Below, piece after piece: positions 54,050-62,333 of a stretch of DNA of 64,000 nucleotides. The stretch comes from Flavobacterium inviolabile (GTDB lineage: Bacteria; Bacteroidota; Bacteroidia; Flavobacteriales; Flavobacteriaceae). Numbering within the stretch: the first letter of the stretch is position 1; each line of letters opens with the position of its first letter. The stretch is from positions 1,798,001 through 1,862,000 of the forward strand of contig NZ_CP058278.1 in the NCBI RefSeq assembly GCF_013389455.1. Reading direction: 5' to 3'. The position numbers were made by a program, and so were the translations under genes. The notes under the pieces were generated by a model. That model made no database searches. It was not told where the DNA came from and saw only the letters and a program-made list of their open reading frames with translations.

Positions 54050-55639
54050 TTATAAAACTAAAACCGAAAATTCCTGTTCCAGTGGTTTTAATTGTTTTAG
54101 TAAAGCGTCGTTTAAGGCCGGGCCAAATTCCAGATAAAACTCCGAAAAGTTAGCAAAACGCTCCTGTAAACTCTGGTTGGGAAACAATTCGTTCTGTAAA
54201 TCGGTGATGCGGCGCAGCTTTTCTTCATGCTGGCGTTTTTCGGCTTTTAACAAGCGTTTTTCCAGGTTTTCCAATCCTTTTACCTGCTTTGTTTCCTGTG
54301 CTTTTACAGCACCGTAAAAGGAAGCATCTGTTCTGTTTGCCATGTCCATCAGGTTTTTAAACTGTTGCGACAGGTGATTTTTCTGTTCGGTAAAATCAAT
54401 TGTAAATTCCGAAAATGCTTTGGTTTTAGCGGTAACCAATTCACCTTGTCTGGTGAATAAATCAGACCAGCTCAATTGTAAATTGTCGGCTTTCTGAGCT
54501 TGTTTTACCGTTGCGATCAAAGCGGAATTCCGTAATAACAAGATCGGAAAAGTAACATTGGACGCTTCAAAAAGGGATTTCAGCTCAAACCAGTATGCCA
54601 GTTCACCGCCTCCGCCAATATAGCAAAGGTTGGGTAAAATAACCTCCTGGTATAGCGGTCGCATGATAACATTAGGACTGAATTTTTCGGGATGACTTTC
54701 CAGCTCGGTTAGCAGCTCGCTTTCCGTAAAAGTGCGGGAAGTGGTGTTCACGATATATTTCCCGTTTTCAAAAACAATACGTTCCCTTAAATTGTCCTCT
54801 ATATAGAATAGGTTGATTTCGCGCGGATTTACCTGAACCGTATAGGATTTGAGTAACCCGGCAGTTTCGGTTACTTTCCCGAAAGCATATTGTTCCAGTA
54901 ATTCCTTTTTGAGATACGGGACAAACAGTTTTTTTAAGGATGCGTTATCGGCATCAATAATCACCAATCCCTGTTCCCGGAACAATTCGTTGGCTAAAAA
55001 ACGGGTGGCATCTGCCAGGTTATCCTGTTTCAGATAAGCGTTTTTGAATAGCTGGCGTAAATATTCTGCATGATCCCCGATACCCAGTTCTTTCGAAAAA
55101 ACATCGAAAACATTTTCCAGTCCTTCCGTCGAAAGACGGCCTACAGGACCGTGGCTTTCTTTATTCCATTTGATCTTTTTGTTTTTGAAATTGAAATAAT
55201 TGATCTCTTCAAAATCATGATCTTCGGTAGCCATCCAATATACCGGTACAAAATTATAACCGGGATAGGCTGCTTTTAATTCTTTGGCTAAATTGATGGT
55301 CGAAACAATCTTATAAAGAAAATACAGCGGACCGGTAAATAAATTTAACTGATGTCCTGTTGTTATCGTAAAAGTATTGACTTCTTTTAAAAGAGCAATA
55401 TGCTGCCGGGTTGCTTCCGAAGTATTCACGGAACGATATTGTTCTTTAAGAACGGCCGCTAAAGTATTTCTGTGGGCCGGATTGAAATTATTTCCTTTTT
55501 CTTCGAGCTGTAATTTGAAATTTTCCAGAGAAGGAAAACGATGGTATAAGGACTGTGTTTCTGTTTTTTTATCTAAATAATCAACAATTAACTTCGAAAA
55601 ATAATTGGATTCTTGATAGCTGATACAGTCAGTAGGCAT
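54050..55639 (-). CDS. bshC: Bacillithiol biosynthesis cysteine-adding enzyme BshC
   Basis: The 529-aa protein matches BshC, which ligates cysteine to glucosaminyl-malate in bacillithiol synthesis. Landmarks are ITTGHQLNLFTGPLYFLYKI (about 91-110) and VPVYWMATEDHDFEEINYF. It also has a C-terminal coiled coil (about 440-500). It should act in the cytosol. BshA and BshB are not in the window. Monocistronic. Confidence 0.95.
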   Translation of the reverse strand: MPTDCISYQESNYFSKLIVDYLDKKTETQSLYHRFPSLENFKLQLEEKGNNFNPAHRNTLAAVLKEQYRSVNTSEATRQHIALLKEVNTFTITTGHQLNLFTGPLYFLYKIVSTINLAKELKAAYPGYNFVPVYWMATEDHDFEEINYFNFKNKKIKWNKESHGPVGRLSTEGLENVFDVFSKELGIGDHAEYLRQLFKNAYLKQDNLADATRFLANELFREQGLVIIDADNASLKKLFVPYLKKELLEQYAFGKVTETAGLLKSYTVQVNPREINLFYIEDNLRERIVFENGKYIVNTTSRTFTESELLTELESHPEKFSPNVIMRPLYQEVILPNLCYIGGGGELAYWFELKSLFEASNVTFPILLLRNSALIATVKQAQKADNLQLSWSDLFTRQGELVTAKTKAFSEFTIDFTEQKNHLSQQFKNLMDMANRTDASFYGAVKAQETKQVKGLENLEKRLLKAEKRQHEEKLRRITDLQNELFPNQSLQERFANFSEFYLEFGPALNDALLKQLKPLEQEFSVLVL

Positions 55640-55795
55640 AATAAATATGGTTATGTATATATGTGTTTTACAAAAAATAAAGGTAAATATTATGCCTCTT
55701 TAAAATCCCAAGTTATTGTTAATTTTTTTGAAGGAGCATCAGGGTATCAAAAGAACAGGATGCCCTTTTGCTAATAAATTCCGGTTATTTCCGGG

Positions 55796-56890
55796 TTACT
55801 TTTTTTTATTTTCCAGAACCACTTTGGCAATATTCCGGGTAATCTCCGTTGGAGAATGGCAGTCGCAATTGCTAAATCCTATCACATAAATATCCTCACC
55901 CGGGACATAAACGCCCATGCTTTTAAAACCGAAAAGACTTCCGCCATGTTCTCTTGTAGGCGTTCCGTCGATGTCTTTTAGGTGCCATCCGTATCCATAA
56001 GAGAAGGTTTCACCATTGTTTAACGGGTATTTCTGAAAAGCTTTTTTGGTCTCCGTCGAATTCAGTAAAACATTTTGGTTTAACGCATTTTGCCATTTCA
56101 GCATATCATCAACAGTAGACATTAATGCGCCAGATGCAAACGGAATACTAAAGCTAATTACGGTTCTGTTCACATATCCGTGTTCTTTTTTATGGTATCC
56201 GTATGCCCTTTTAGGGATAATCTGACGATCGGTAGCATAATACGTATGCGTCATTCCGATTTTGTCAAAAATATTCTTTTTGAGGAAATTTTCATAGGTT
56301 TCCCCGGAAGCCTGCTCAATAATATAACCTAACAGGACATAGCCGGAATTGTTGTACTCAAACTTTTCACCCGGTGCAAAATCAACAGTTTCGTTTTTGA
56401 AAAAATCGACCACCATTTCCGGTTTCATCTCTTTTTGCGCAATTGATGAAAGGGACTTCATTTTAGTAAATTCCTTAATACCCGAAGTATGCGTGAGCAG
56501 GTGATGAATCGTTATTTTATCTCCCGATGGATAGTCTTTGCTATATTTTGAAACAGCATCGTTAACATTCAGTTTTCCCTGTTCTTCCAGCATCAAAATG
56601 GCTACAGCTGTAAATTGTTTGGTTATCGAACCTATCTGGAAAACATTTTCCGGTGTCATGTTCACATCCAGTTCAAGATTGGCTTTTCCAAAGGCTTTAC
56701 GGTATAAACTTTTGCCTTTCTGGGTAACCACAAATACGCCTCCCGGACCATTTTGATCGTTAAATTCGGTACGGATAAGGCTGTCTATTTTGGTTTCGAG
56801 TTTTTTGGACAGACCCGGTTTTTTCTGAGAAAAGGCGAATTGAAAAGAGAGTAGTATCGCTAAAAATAAAGGAGCTGTAATTTGTTTCAC
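55796..56890 (-). CDS. Secreted serine hydrolase, beta-lactamase class C-like
   Basis: The 364-aa protein has a signal peptide (to about QFAFSQ, residue 22) and a class C beta-lactamase-like domain. The SxxK is SITK (in FQIGSITKQFTAVA, about residue 94) and the YxN is YNNSGY (about 178). It is a probable periplasmic esterase or D-Ala carboxypeptidase-like enzyme. It is the last gene before the second RNA-repair region, on the opposite strand. Confidence 0.9.
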   Translation of the reverse strand: MKQITAPLFLAILLSFQFAFSQKKPGLSKKLETKIDSLIRTEFNDQNGPGGVFVVTQKGKSLYRKAFGKANLELDVNMTPENVFQIGSITKQFTAVAILMLEEQGKLNVNDAVSKYSKDYPSGDKITIHHLLTHTSGIKEFTKMKSLSSIAQKEMKPEMVVDFFKNETVDFAPGEKFEYNNSGYVLLGYIIEQASGETYENFLKKNIFDKIGMTHTYYATDRQIIPKRAYGYHKKEHGYVNRTVISFSIPFASGALMSTVDDMLKWQNALNQNVLLNSTETKKAFQKYPLNNGETFSYGYGWHLKDIDGTPTREHGGSLFGFKSMGVYVPGEDIYVIGFSNCDCHSPTEITRNIAKVVLENKKK

Positions 56891-57226
56891 GGGTACAGTA
56901 TTGGGTTGCTGTTTTAAGGTACTAAAATAACTTTTTTAGGATTACATTTTTCTTTTTGACTACAAAAAAGACCGGATTCTTTCCGGTTTATAGGAATGGC
57001 ATATTGGGCGATGATGCTCCGGACAACATGAAATTTTCCGGCAGTATAAGCGATAATTTTTGTAATTAAGCTAAAATTGTGGTAATTATTTAATATTGCA
57101 ACTGTTTTTAAATCAGGTATTTGTGTTTTTGTTTTAGTGAATTTTTTAAAAAGATTAGGAAATGTCAAAAACATTTTACAAAATTTGCACAGTGAAATAT
57201 TAATAACCTTTAAAAAACGAAGAAAA

Positions 57227-57307
57227 ATGTTTGTAATCAAATCATTATCTATCAGTCAGGCATCAAAGCAAAATGATGTGGCTGTTCTTCGTGGCTCACA
57301 ATCGTAG
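57227..57307 (+). CDS. Putative 26-codon ORF in a small transcription-unit-like element
   Basis: An ATG at 57227 opens a 26-codon frame (MFVIKSLSISQASKQNDVAV... stop TAG at 57305-57307). It lies between a weak -7-like AAAATTTG and an intrinsic terminator at 57331-57362, and upstream of rtcB copy 2. It could be a leader peptide, a small protein or the accidental content of a small RNA. No homology is known to me. A minus-strand 108-codon frame overlaps but looks spurious. Confidence 0.3.
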   Translation: MFVIKSLSISQASKQNDVAVLRGSQS

Positions 57308-57330
57308 AAATTTTCTTTCCAGGATATGTA

Positions 57331-57362
57331 AAGCCCGAAGACAATTAGTTTCGGGCTTTTTT
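57331..57362 (+). terminator. Intrinsic terminator of the small element
   Basis: AGCCCGAA (57332-57339) pairs with TTCGGGCT (57350-57357) across a 10-nt loop, and T residues follow to 57362. Confidence 0.75.
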
Positions 57363-57405
57363 GTATACTTTTTATACTTCAAAGCTTCCGGTTTTTGAAC
57401 CTTAT

Positions 57406-57461
57406 TTATCCGTTTGGATAATAGTCCGCAAAATCATTTTTGCCATTCCCGATGAATGGCA
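57406..57461 (+). promoter_or_regulatory. Cluster of inverted repeats upstream of rtcB copy 2
   Basis: Three perfect inverted repeats are stacked: TTATCC-GTTT-GGATAA (57406-57421), GCAAAA-TCAT-TTTTGC (57428-57443) and TGCCATTC-N5-GAATGGCA (57441-57461). The third is the longest (8-bp arms) and lies 42 bp upstream of the rtcB start. They may be operators or a structured leader; no exact TAnnTTTG box is seen. Confidence 0.45.
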
Positions 57462-57503
57462 GTATCGGATGATTTCGCACCAAAAAAATCAAAGTTTATA
57501 AAA

Positions 57504-58895
57504 ATGGGAAATAAATTATCCGGGAAAGACCTTATAAAATTGGGTTTTCCTAAAAACAATAGTATCAATATAGCCTTAGGGCAAATCAACAGATATCGGA
57601 AAAGAGAAAAAAAAGAGAGCATTTTAACGGAAGCAAAAGCGGTATTGCTTGCTCCTGAAAAGTTCAAAAACCACGGCACCTGGGGAAAGGTTGCAGAAGG
57701 ATTGGTAAATCCGGTAGCCGTCAGAATGCAGCAGCTGCGTACAACACGGGCACCGTTCACGATTTTTGGAGAAAATGAAATTGACGAACAGGCAAAGTTT
57801 CAGCTTTATGATGCTTTAAAACTGCCAATAGCCGTTGCAGGTGCTTTAATGCCGGATGCACATTCCGGTTACGGCCTACCAATCGGCGGGGTGCTGGCAA
57901 CAGAAAACGCCGTGATTCCTTATGGAGTGGGTGTCGATATTGGCTGCCGGATGAGTCTGTCCATCTTCGATCTGCCGGCTGCGTTTCTGAAAGGAAAAGA
58001 GTTGCAGCTACAGGCAATCCTGAAAGAACATACCAAATTCGGGATGTATGAAACCCATGCGACCAAAGCCGATCATGAGGTGTTTTCCAGACCGGAGTTT
58101 AAAGAAATTCCTTTTGTGAAAGCTCTGTTGGATAAGGCTTACAAACAGCTGGGAACTTCCGGCGGCGGGAATCACTTTGTAGAATTCGGGATCGTAAACA
58201 TTGCCCATCCGCTACAGGAATGGAAAATAGAAGCCGGCGAATATTTTGCTGTTTTATCACACAGCGGTTCCCGCGGACTGGGCGCCAATATCGCCAAACA
58301 GTATACCTATCTGGCAGGCAAACAATGTCCGTTGCCTAAAAATGTACAGCATCTGGCATGGCTGGATCTGAATACCCATGACGGGCAGGAATACTGGAGT
58401 GCTATGAATTTAGCCGGTGATTATGCGAAAGCCTGCCATGACGATATCCATAGAAGGATCGCGAAAATATTAGGCAAAAGAGTAGTGGCAACAATAGAAA
58501 ACCATCACAATTTTGCCTGGAAAGAAATGCATCAGGGAAAAGAGTGTATCGTTCACCGGAAAGGAGCGACACCGGCTGCCGAAGGACAATTGGGGATTAT
58601 TCCCGGTTCGATGACAGCCCCCGGTTATATCGTGATGGGAAAAGGCAATGCAGCCAGTCTGAATTCGGCTTCACACGGCGCCGGAAGATTGTTTTCGAGA
58701 GCAAAGTGCAAAACCACTTTTACGCAGAGCGATATTAAAAAGGAACTCCGGAAACATGATGTAGCGCTCATTGGCGGCGGAATAGACGAAGCACCAATGG
58801 CTTATAAAGACATCATGAAAGTGATGGACAACCAGCAGGAACTGGTAACGGTTTTGGGCACATTCACGCCTAAAATTGTTAGAATGGACCGATAA
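57504..58895 (+). CDS. rtcB: RtcB-type RNA ligase (copy 2)
   Basis: The 463-aa RtcB ligase has Asp145/Cys148 in GVGVDIGCRM and GGGNHFVEFG. The guanylylated His391 lies in SHGAGR. It shares long blocks with copy 1 (for example LPIGGVLAT and ENHHNFAWKE) but differs in its N-terminal 80 residues. I use the ATG at 57504; an upstream frame extends to 57456 without support. Downstream genes are the zinc-ribbon protein, prfH and the TPR protein on the same strand. RtcB next to PrfH is a known pairing, reported in E. coli to repair 16S rRNA cut by colicin E3. Confidence 0.95.
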   Translation: MGNKLSGKDLIKLGFPKNNSINIALGQINRYRKREKKESILTEAKAVLLAPEKFKNHGTWGKVAEGLVNPVAVRMQQLRTTRAPFTIFGENEIDEQAKFQLYDALKLPIAVAGALMPDAHSGYGLPIGGVLATENAVIPYGVGVDIGCRMSLSIFDLPAAFLKGKELQLQAILKEHTKFGMYETHATKADHEVFSRPEFKEIPFVKALLDKAYKQLGTSGGGNHFVEFGIVNIAHPLQEWKIEAGEYFAVLSHSGSRGLGANIAKQYTYLAGKQCPLPKNVQHLAWLDLNTHDGQEYWSAMNLAGDYAKACHDDIHRRIAKILGKRVVATIENHHNFAWKEMHQGKECIVHRKGATPAAEGQLGIIPGSMTAPGYIVMGKGNAASLNSASHGAGRLFSRAKCKTTFTQSDIKKELRKHDVALIGGGIDEAPMAYKDIMKVMDNQQELVTVLGTFTPKIVRMDR

Positions 58896-58943
58896 CAGAA
58901 CTGGTCTGATTTCCGAATCAGACCGGTTTTAAAACCGAAAAAC

Positions 58944-59558
58944 ATGAAACGATTTCAAGACGAAAATAAGAGAAGCTATAATTTCACAGAAGCTATAGCT
59001 GTTAAATGTCCCAAATGCCATAAACAGGCAAGCGTTACAAAAAAACCTGACGGGAAAAAAGGTTACGGCTACACTAAAATTTTAGCATGCAGGCACTGCC
59101 ACTTTTCACAGCAGGGCGGCATGATTAAATATAAGGCCGTTGTGGATCAGTATTGCTGTAACAATAGCGAAAAGGTTAACTATGAATCGCAGCTTTTAAA
59201 TGAAAAACCGGAAACGGTACGCTTAAAATGCGGCAGCTGCAATGAGATAAAAGCCTTTAAACCCAAAATAGTGGAAGTGTATATGCAATTTGTGACCGAT
59301 GAAAATAATTACAGGGAATGCTGCTTTAATACGGAATTATGGTTTCAGACCGCTGTGAAGGGAAATATATTCTGGGCGTATAACGAAGCGCATATCGGAT
59401 ATATGGAACGTTATATTGCTGCTGATTTAAGAGAAAGAAACAGCCAGTATAACGGTGGTAAAACAATGGTGGCCAGTCTGCCGGGATTTATTAAAGACGC
59501 AAAAAACAGAGAGAAGCTTTTAAAAGCGATACAACAATGGAAAGGATCATACAGATAA
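58944..59558 (+). CDS. Zinc-ribbon protein in the rtcB-prfH operon
   Basis: The 204-aa protein has an N-terminal zinc ribbon (C22-x2-C25 ... C49-x2-C52) and a second cysteine cluster (C71-C72 ... C96-x2-C99). A CC pair (YRECCFN) and a helical C-terminal half follow. I recognise no named family. It starts 48 bp after rtcB, and its 3' end overlaps the prfH start by 22 bp. It could recognise damaged RNA or rRNA ends, as zinc ribbons often do; that is inference. Confidence 0.75.
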   Translation: MKRFQDENKRSYNFTEAIAVKCPKCHKQASVTKKPDGKKGYGYTKILACRHCHFSQQGGMIKYKAVVDQYCCNNSEKVNYESQLLNEKPETVRLKCGSCNEIKAFKPKIVEVYMQFVTDENNYRECCFNTELWFQTAVKGNIFWAYNEAHIGYMERYIAADLRERNSQYNGGKTMVASLPGFIKDAKNREKLLKAIQQWKGSYR

Positions 59559-60226
59559 CTTCCGGAAGAGGTCCGGAAGAATGTTCCTGGGTGGCCGCCC
59601 AGGTACTTAAAAAAGTACTGGAAGAGGCAAAAGAAAAGGGGATGGAAGCCAGAGTGCTGCAACGGGAATCCGGACAGGAAAACGGGACGGTCAATACGGC
59701 CACAGTGCTTGTAGAAGGATCCGGAAGTGCTGAATTTGCAGATTCATGGATTGGAACGATTCAATGGATCGGGCAGAGCCAGTTCCGGAAAATGCACAAA
59801 AGAAAGAATTGGTTTATCGGAATTTTTGAAGTACGGCAATCCGCGAAAGCGCAGATTTCGTATACAGATATTAAGTACCAGGCCATGCGAAGCTCCGGAG
59901 CCGGAGGGCAGCATGTGAACAAAGTGAGCTCGGCCGTTCGTGCCGTTCATGTTCCTACGGGCATTGCGGCAGTGGCAATGGAAAGCCGTTCGCAGCATCA
60001 GAATAAAAAAACAGCGACCGAACGCTTAATCCAAAAACTGGAAGCGGCAACTCTGGAACAGCTAAAAGAAGAAGTGAACCAACAATGGGAAAACCAGCTC
60101 CAAATTGAAAGAGGAAATCCCAAACGGGTGTTTAGCGGAACCGATTTTAAAAAACAAAAAACGGATAAAAGCTATAAAGCCACCCGGCAACAATTAAAAA
60201 ATAATTTGCAAAACTATATCGAATGA
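59537..60226 (+). CDS. prfH: Peptide chain release factor H
   Basis: The 229-aa protein has the release factor catalytic domain with GGQ at 123-125 (SSGAGGQHVNKVSSAVRAVH) and a basic tail. It lacks the codon-recognition domain of RF1/RF2. PrfH is thought to rescue ribosomes whose 16S rRNA is cut, working with RtcB. The usual length is about 165-205 aa; here the N-terminal part and tail are longer. The start overlaps the zinc-ribbon gene by 22 bp and the stop overlaps the TPR start (ATGA), showing tight coupling. Confidence 0.93.
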   Translation: MERIIQITSGRGPEECSWVAAQVLKKVLEEAKEKGMEARVLQRESGQENGTVNTATVLVEGSGSAEFADSWIGTIQWIGQSQFRKMHKRKNWFIGIFEVRQSAKAQISYTDIKYQAMRSSGAGGQHVNKVSSAVRAVHVPTGIAAVAMESRSQHQNKKTATERLIQKLEAATLEQLKEEVNQQWENQLQIERGNPKRVFSGTDFKKQKTDKSYKATRQQLKNNLQNYIE

Positions 60227-60777
60227 AAACAGATAAATTAGATAAGTTTTTGTTTCAGGCTATGGATGCCTATCCTTCTTATCTGGAAGAAACAGTAGAA
60301 TCATTAGGCTATGCCTTGTCATACGACGAAAAGAATACAATGGCATTGTGCCTTTTCGGCCGACTGCATGCAGAGCAGTTATATGATTATGAAAGCGCAA
60401 AAATGTACTTTGAACAGGCGCTGTCAGAAAATATTAACGCACTGGAGGTCTATCCGTATTTTATTGATACGCTTCTGATCAATGAAGATTACGGGCAGGC
60501 CGGGAAACTAATTGATTTCGCCTTAACAATTAAAGGCTGTAATAAAGCGGAAATTCTGTTAAAGAAAGTAATGTTTCTGGAAAGAAAAAGAGACTTCAAG
60601 CAAGCCAAAGCGGTTTTGAAAGAAGTAAAGCTGCATTCGTATAATTCCGATTTACATTATTTTATTTCCGATACGGAAAAGCGTATCAAAGAGAAAATGG
60701 AATTAACCGGTTTAAAAAAGGATAAAGAGAAAGCCAAAGGCAAGAAAAAAGCGAAATCGAAAAAGAAGAATAAGTAA
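60223..60777 (+). CDS. TPR-like protein with lysine-rich tail
   Basis: The 184-aa protein consists of helical TPR-like repeats (about 20-150, e.g. ALCLFGRLHAEQLYDYESAKMYFEQAL). A strongly basic tail of about 25 residues (KKDKEKAKGKKKAKSKKKNK) ends the chain. The ATG overlaps the prfH stop (ATGA). The tail suggests RNA or ribosome binding and the repeats protein-protein contacts. It is probably the fourth partner of the RtcB-PrfH system; the function is inferred from position only. Confidence 0.78.
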   Translation: MKTDKLDKFLFQAMDAYPSYLEETVESLGYALSYDEKNTMALCLFGRLHAEQLYDYESAKMYFEQALSENINALEVYPYFIDTLLINEDYGQAGKLIDFALTIKGCNKAEILLKKVMFLERKRDFKQAKAVLKEVKLHSYNSDLHYFISDTEKRIKEKMELTGLKKDKEKAKGKKKAKSKKKNK

Positions 60778-60790
60778 TCGTTAAAAAGTG

Positions 60791-60822
60791 AAAGGCATCC
60801 CATAAACCGGGATGCCTTTTTT
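60791..60822. terminator. Intrinsic terminator of the rtcB-prfH operon
   Basis: AAAGGCATCCC (60791-60801) pairs with GGGATGCCTTT (60809-60819) across a 7-nt loop and is followed by Ts. It also lies between convergent genes. Confidence 0.85.
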
Positions 60823-60844
60823 ATTGGGAGCTGTAACAAAGCTT

Positions 60845-61387
60845 TTATTTTAGCGTACTGTTGATCGTGATATTCACATTTTTAGAAACTTTTTTACTCA
60901 CAATGCTGGGAATGTCAATTCCGAAATCGTCTACATTCACATTAAATGCGGCATTGATAACGATGTCTTCACCGCTCTTCTGTATCTTGGCGGGTATGAT
61001 AACATCCTTTGTTTTTCCGTGTAATTCCAGTTTTCCCCTGATGGCAAAGTCTTTCGCAGATTCCGATAGGGCGCTCAGCTTGAAATTATCGATTTTCCCT
61101 TTAAAAGTGGCTTTGGGATAACGGTCGCTTTCAATGTAATTTTCATTGAAATGTTCTTCCATCAGTGCAATCTTGAAACGAAAGCTTTTTACCAGAATAA
61201 GGCTGGCAATTTCGCCGGTGTCCGTATTCAATACAAAAGTGGCGTTGCGGCTGTTCGCTTTTACTTCTTCAAAGGCAGGAACAGAGGCTTCAAAAGTTAT
61301 TTCCCCGGTTTTGGTCACTTTTTTAGATTGTGCGGATAAAGAACCAAAAGAGAGGAATAGTGCGAAAACAAATAGTGCTCTTTTCAT
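60845..61387 (-). CDS. YceI family periplasmic protein
   Basis: The 180-aa protein has a signal peptide (to about LSAQ, residue 20) and a YceI lipocalin-like barrel. DRYPKATFKGKIDNFKL and LELHGKTKDVIIPAKI are YceI landmarks. It should bind polyisoprenoid or other amphiphilic ligands in the periplasm. It lies 13 bp after the c-haem lipoprotein gene, forming a two-gene operon. Confidence 0.9.
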   Translation of the reverse strand: MKRALFVFALFLSFGSLSAQSKKVTKTGEITFEASVPAFEEVKANSRNATFVLNTDTGEIASLILVKSFRFKIALMEEHFNENYIESDRYPKATFKGKIDNFKLSALSESAKDFAIRGKLELHGKTKDVIIPAKIQKSGEDIVINAAFNVNVDDFGIDIPSIVSKKVSKNVNITINSTLK

Positions 61388-61400
61388 GATTTAGGGTGTT

Positions 61401-61769
61401 TTACTGTTCTACAAGACCGGTATTATTCCATTCTATAATTTTATTAATCGAAGTTTGCGGCAGCCGGGTTCCGCCATTCGGCATCATTCCCGGTGCTCCC
61501 TGCGCCCGTGTGATCCTGTCGATCAACCCTCTGTTCAGTACGGCATTTTTAACATCGGCATAGGTGGTTAACGACATTGGAGCGCCATTTGACGGCACGG
61601 TTCCATGGCAGGAAATACAATTATTGTCAATAATACTTTTAACGCTATTGGCGTAGGTTACAGGACCGGTATTGGTATCGGTTCCCACAAGATTGGAGTC
61701 GGTTTCATTGGTACAGCCGGCTAACAATACAAATAGAAATGAGATAAAAAGTATTTTTGTGAATTTCAT
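61401..61769 (-). CDS. Small c-type cytochrome lipoprotein
   Basis: The 122-aa lipoprotein (lipobox LAGC, Cys19) has one CISCH haem motif at 51-55 and a candidate axial Met in MMPNGG near 95. It is likely a monohaem cytochrome c domain anchored to the envelope. It is first in an operon with YceI and divergent from the OB-fold protein gene. Confidence 0.87.
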   Translation of the reverse strand: MKFTKILFISFLFVLLAGCTNETDSNLVGTDTNTGPVTYANSVKSIIDNNCISCHGTVPSNGAPMSLTTYADVKNAVLNRGLIDRITRAQGAPGMMPNGGTRLPQTSINKIIEWNNTGLVEQ

Positions 61770-61832
61770 TGTTATTGCAATTATTTAGTTAAAGTTATGA
61801 TTAAAAATTTAAATTATAGAAAATAATATTGT

Positions 61833-61840
61833 TAATTTTG
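61833..61840 (+). promoter_or_regulatory. -7 element of the OB-fold protein gene
   Basis: TAATTTTG matches TAnnTTTG exactly, 19 bp upstream of the ATG at 61860. Confidence 0.55.
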
Positions 61841-61859
61841 TGATATTAAAATAATTATT

Positions 61860-62255
61860 ATGAGAAAAGGTAAAATAATAATAATCCTCGTTATTCTGGC
61901 ACTTTTGGGCTTTGGTGCTTATTCATATTTGTATCAGGGACATCGTGATATTGCCTCTGAAAAGCAAAGCTATCTGGTTACGGCAAATTCTATTTTTGAA
62001 GAATTTAAAACCAACGAAACCAAAGCCAATGAAAAATATCTGGACAAGGCTATAGAAGTATACGGGAAAGTAACGGGTATGGATTTGGAAACCAATTCTG
62101 TTATTATTGATGAAAAGCTTTTTATTGTTTTTAAGGATAAAATTAAAGAAGGTGAAATGATGCTGTTATCCAATGTAAATGTGAAAGGGAGATTTATCGG
62201 CTATGATGACCTGCTGGGTGAATTGAAAATGGATGAAGGTTCTGTTGTAAAATAA
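61860..62255 (+). CDS. Membrane-anchored OB-fold (tRNA_anti-like) protein
   Basis: The 131-aa protein has an N-terminal membrane anchor (about 5-25) and a C-terminal OB-fold like tRNA_anti-like domains (AIEVYGKVTGMD ... NVNVKGRFIGYDDLLGELKMD). The ligand is unknown. It is followed 78 bp later by the DUF5777 barrel gene; the two probably act with the divergent cytochrome and YceI genes. Confidence 0.83.
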   Translation: MRKGKIIIILVILALLGFGAYSYLYQGHRDIASEKQSYLVTANSIFEEFKTNETKANEKYLDKAIEVYGKVTGMDLETNSVIIDEKLFIVFKDKIKEGEMMLLSNVNVKGRFIGYDDLLGELKMDEGSVVK

Positions 62256-62333
62256 AATACAGACCATTGCCGTCCGAAACACCAAAATCATCGTATAGAT
62301 AAGTATAACCATTATACCCAAAAAAGTAATTAT

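Noticed and set aside
55732..55775. Terminator after the serine hydrolase gene at 55796
   Set aside because: A 7-bp GGGCATC/GATGCTC pairing exists, but no T-tract follows on the minus strand, so the evidence is too weak.
56914..57240. Minus-strand 108-codon frame
   Set aside because: Low-complexity, AT-rich translation with no domain or promoter, covering the better supported plus-strand terminator and small element.
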